From contig JAQUZZ010000081.1 in assembly GCA_028691095.1 (NCBI GenBank), positions 1 to 6,792 on the forward strand: a DNA stretch of 6,792 bases. The letters are read 5' to 3'. How positions within the stretch are numbered: position 1 is the stretch's first letter; every line of letters starts with the position of its first letter. This document shows positions 5,640-6,792 of the stretch, piece after piece. The stretch is from Alistipes sp. (GTDB lineage Bacteria; Bacteroidota; Bacteroidia; Bacteroidales; Rikenellaceae). The position numbers and the translations under genes are program-made. The notes beneath the pieces are model-generated. The model was not told the DNA's origin. It saw nothing but the letters and a program-made list of their open reading frames with translations, and did not search any database.

Positions 5640-5912
5640 ACGGTTGAGAAAAAAAAGAGACGCTTCGACCACCGAGTGCGATGCGGGATCGGTGCGACGA
5701 ACTTTCATGCCCCACAACCATCCGAACCATCGCTGCGGAAGATGCAAAGAGTGGATCACACTCCGTTACCCCCTCTCGGATCGCGGTCTTAGCCGTCGTG
5801 GGGCGACAAATGCAGCCCTTCGTGCGATGGATTTGCCAGGGATTCAGGGGAGCCTATCACCCCTATAACGTAGTAAAATGGATCAATCATTCTTAGGGAT
5901 TACTTATAAATT

Positions 5913-6792
5913 ATGACAAACTTATTAATTGTAGATGGGGAACGCTGTATGCGGAACACCCTTAAAGAGCGTTTAGAGTATGAAGGTTATCGGATCGACA
6001 CCGCAGAAAATGGAGATGAAGCCCTCTCCAAAATCGGGCAAAAAACCTACCAACTGGTTTTGGCCGATCTGTTAATTGCCTCTCCGGGGGTGACCGATCT
6101 ACTGGAGACCCTCTCCCACTCCGCCCCGAATCCGACCCCACTCATCGTGCTCTCCTCGCTCAAAGGCATCGAACCCGCCATCGATTGCATCCGCCACGGA
6201 GCCTTCGACTACCTTGCCAAACCCGTAAACCTGAACAAATTACTGGAATCCATTCGCGCTGCTTTGGAGGATAAGAACCAAAATCGTGCCACAATGGAGC
6301 GTTCGGCTTGCGGAACCAAAAAGCTCGCTACGCTCTCCAGTGTCGTGGCCACCCCTCGACGCCCCAATCCCCTCCGAGACCATCTGATCGGAACCTCTGC
6401 CGCCATGATTCACGTCCAACGTCTGGTGGAGAAGGTGGCCACCTCCGATGCACGGGTCTTGATTATCGGAGAGAACGGAACCGGCAAAGAGTTGGTCGCA
6501 CGACAACTTCATGCCAAGAGCCTACGCTGCGAAGAGGCCTTTGTGGAGGTCAACTGTGCCGCCATCCCCTCGGAGTTGATCGAAAGCGAACTATTCGGCC
6601 ACGAAAAGGGCTCCTTCACCTCGGCCAACAAACAGCACAAGGGGAAATTTGAGCAGGCCGACGGAGGCACGCTAACCGTCCTTGTCTGCGTTGCCCATTG
6701 GAATCACCCGAGAGGACACCCAGTATCTCCTCGCACATCTTTAGAAGGCCTTTCAACTCTTCTTTGGCGTCCTCAGGCTGCGGTGGCTCCTT
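5913..6792 (+). CDS. Sigma-54-dependent response regulator (NtrC type), 3' part missing or rearranged
   Basis: This gene encodes a two-component regulator that, once phosphorylated, would drive sigma-54 RNA polymerase. Residues 1-115 are a receiver domain with the phosphate-accepting D52, switch serine S81 or S82 and K103. The N-terminal acidic pocket reads V7-D8-G9-E10, where VDDE is usual. After a linker, the AAA+ domain begins at about residue 155. It shows Walker A GENGTGKE (186-193), VNCAAIPSELIESELFGHEKG, and GSFTSA (233-238) in place of the sigma-54-contacting GAFTGA. Similarity holds through FEQADGGTL (246-254). The next residues should be FLDEIGD (Walker B) but read TVLVCVAHWN, and nothing from there to the window edge resembles the family, although the frame stays open. 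The start is the ATG at 5913, giving MTNLLIVDGE. No histidine kinase is in the window. Confidence 0.85.
   Translation, partial: MTNLLIVDGERCMRNTLKERLEYEGYRIDTAENGDEALSKIGQKTYQLVLADLLIASPGVTDLLETLSHSAPNPTPLIVLSSLKGIEPAIDCIRHGAFDYLAKPVNLNKLLESIRAALEDKNQNRATMERSACGTKKLATLSSVVATPRRPNPLRDHLIGTSAAMIHVQRLVEKVATSDARVLIIGENGTGKELVARQLHAKSLRCEEAFVEVNCAAIPSELIESELFGHEKGSFTSANKQHKGKFEQADGGTLTVLVCVAHWNHPRGHPVSPRTSLEGLSTLLWRPQAAVAP
6675..6792. other. Terminal segment unrelated to the AAA+ domain it interrupts
   Basis: Exactly where the sigma-54 ATPase should encode Walker B, the sequence changes character. On the plus strand the continuing frame gives an atypical W/H/P-rich peptide. On the minus strand the frame entering from the right edge gives a charged, helix-like peptide (EDAKEELKGLLKMCEEIL near its start) and stays open to a TGA at 6616-6618. 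This suggests the end of a different, oppositely oriented gene joined here, by real rearrangement or by an assembly error at a contig end. I do not recognise that peptide. Confidence 0.45.

Larger units (their letters stand above)
5308..5912. other. 605-bp divergent intergenic region
   Basis: This gap separates DUF4290 (-) from the response regulator (+). The left half is the probable leader of DUF4290, with two inverted-repeat structures (5340-5366 and 5427-5494) ending at a consensus promoter (5609-5639). The right half, 5640-5912, should hold the response-regulator promoter, but I find no TTTG-N19-TAnnTTTG pair there. It contains only short inverted repeats, such as GTCG-N5-CGAC near 5794-5806 and AGGGG-N9-CCCCT near 5847-5865. 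Short overlapping plus-strand frames at 5644-5896 have no recognisable family and no reason to be called. Confidence 0.5.

Noticed and set aside
5644..5896. Two overlapping plus-strand frames (74 and 71 codons) before the response regulator
   Set aside because: They have no recognisable family or supporting start context, and they overlap each other in different frames.
694..5912. CRISPR array, tRNA or tmRNA gene in the gaps
   Set aside because: No regularly spaced direct repeats of 25-40 nt, no cloverleaf with a T-loop consensus and no ssrA-like tag sequence were seen in the intergenic regions.

Overview
The window most likely comes from a member of the Bacteroidota, probably order Bacteroidales, with a moderately high G+C genome. 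Four things point there. The DUF4290 protein belongs to a family I know only from this phylum. The dihydroorotase has the Bacteroidales-type DDQVHFREPG metal motif. One intergenic region carries a perfect Bacteroidota promoter (TTTG-N19-TAGCTTTG). The genes lack strong Shine-Dalgarno sequences. The genus cannot be fixed from the sequence alone.

Layout. Bases 1-693 (-) hold the N-terminal 231 codons of an FAD-dependent oxidoreductase that runs off the left edge. A 369-bp divergent gap follows. Two plus-strand genes come next: a DPM1-like family 2 glycosyltransferase (1063-1779) and a dihydroorotase of pyrimidine synthesis (1888-3231). The dihydroorotase overlaps, tail to tail by 18 bp, an unrecognised six-helix membrane protein (3214-3948, -). 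Upstream of that gene on the same strand lie smpB (4040-4498, -), the tmRNA partner of ribosome rescue, and a DUF4290 gene (4609-5307, -). The 605-bp gap at 5308-5912 contains a consensus promoter on the minus strand and a roughly 295-nt leader with strong inverted repeats ahead of DUF4290. From 5913 (+) a sigma-54-type response regulator gene begins. It reads normally through the receiver domain and half of the AAA+ domain, then loses all family similarity at about 6675, 118 bp before the window end.

How the genes relate. Mostly this is housekeeping: membrane-linked sugar transfer, UMP synthesis and trans-translation. The genes are not one pathway. The 108- to 110-bp gaps and separate upstream elements suggest several short transcription units.

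The most interesting unexplained structure is a small repeat family at four intergenic sites (about 701-736, 1007-1046, 1805-1871 and 3977-4040). Each copy combines an upstream inverted repeat, a short A/T-rich spacer and a compact 5-3-5 palindrome of the type AGCAC-N3-GTGCT. At the glycosyltransferase and dihydroorotase genes the palindrome ends exactly 16 nt before the ATG. I do not recognise the family. The other points worth checking are the abrupt break in the response regulator and the structured DUF4290 leader.
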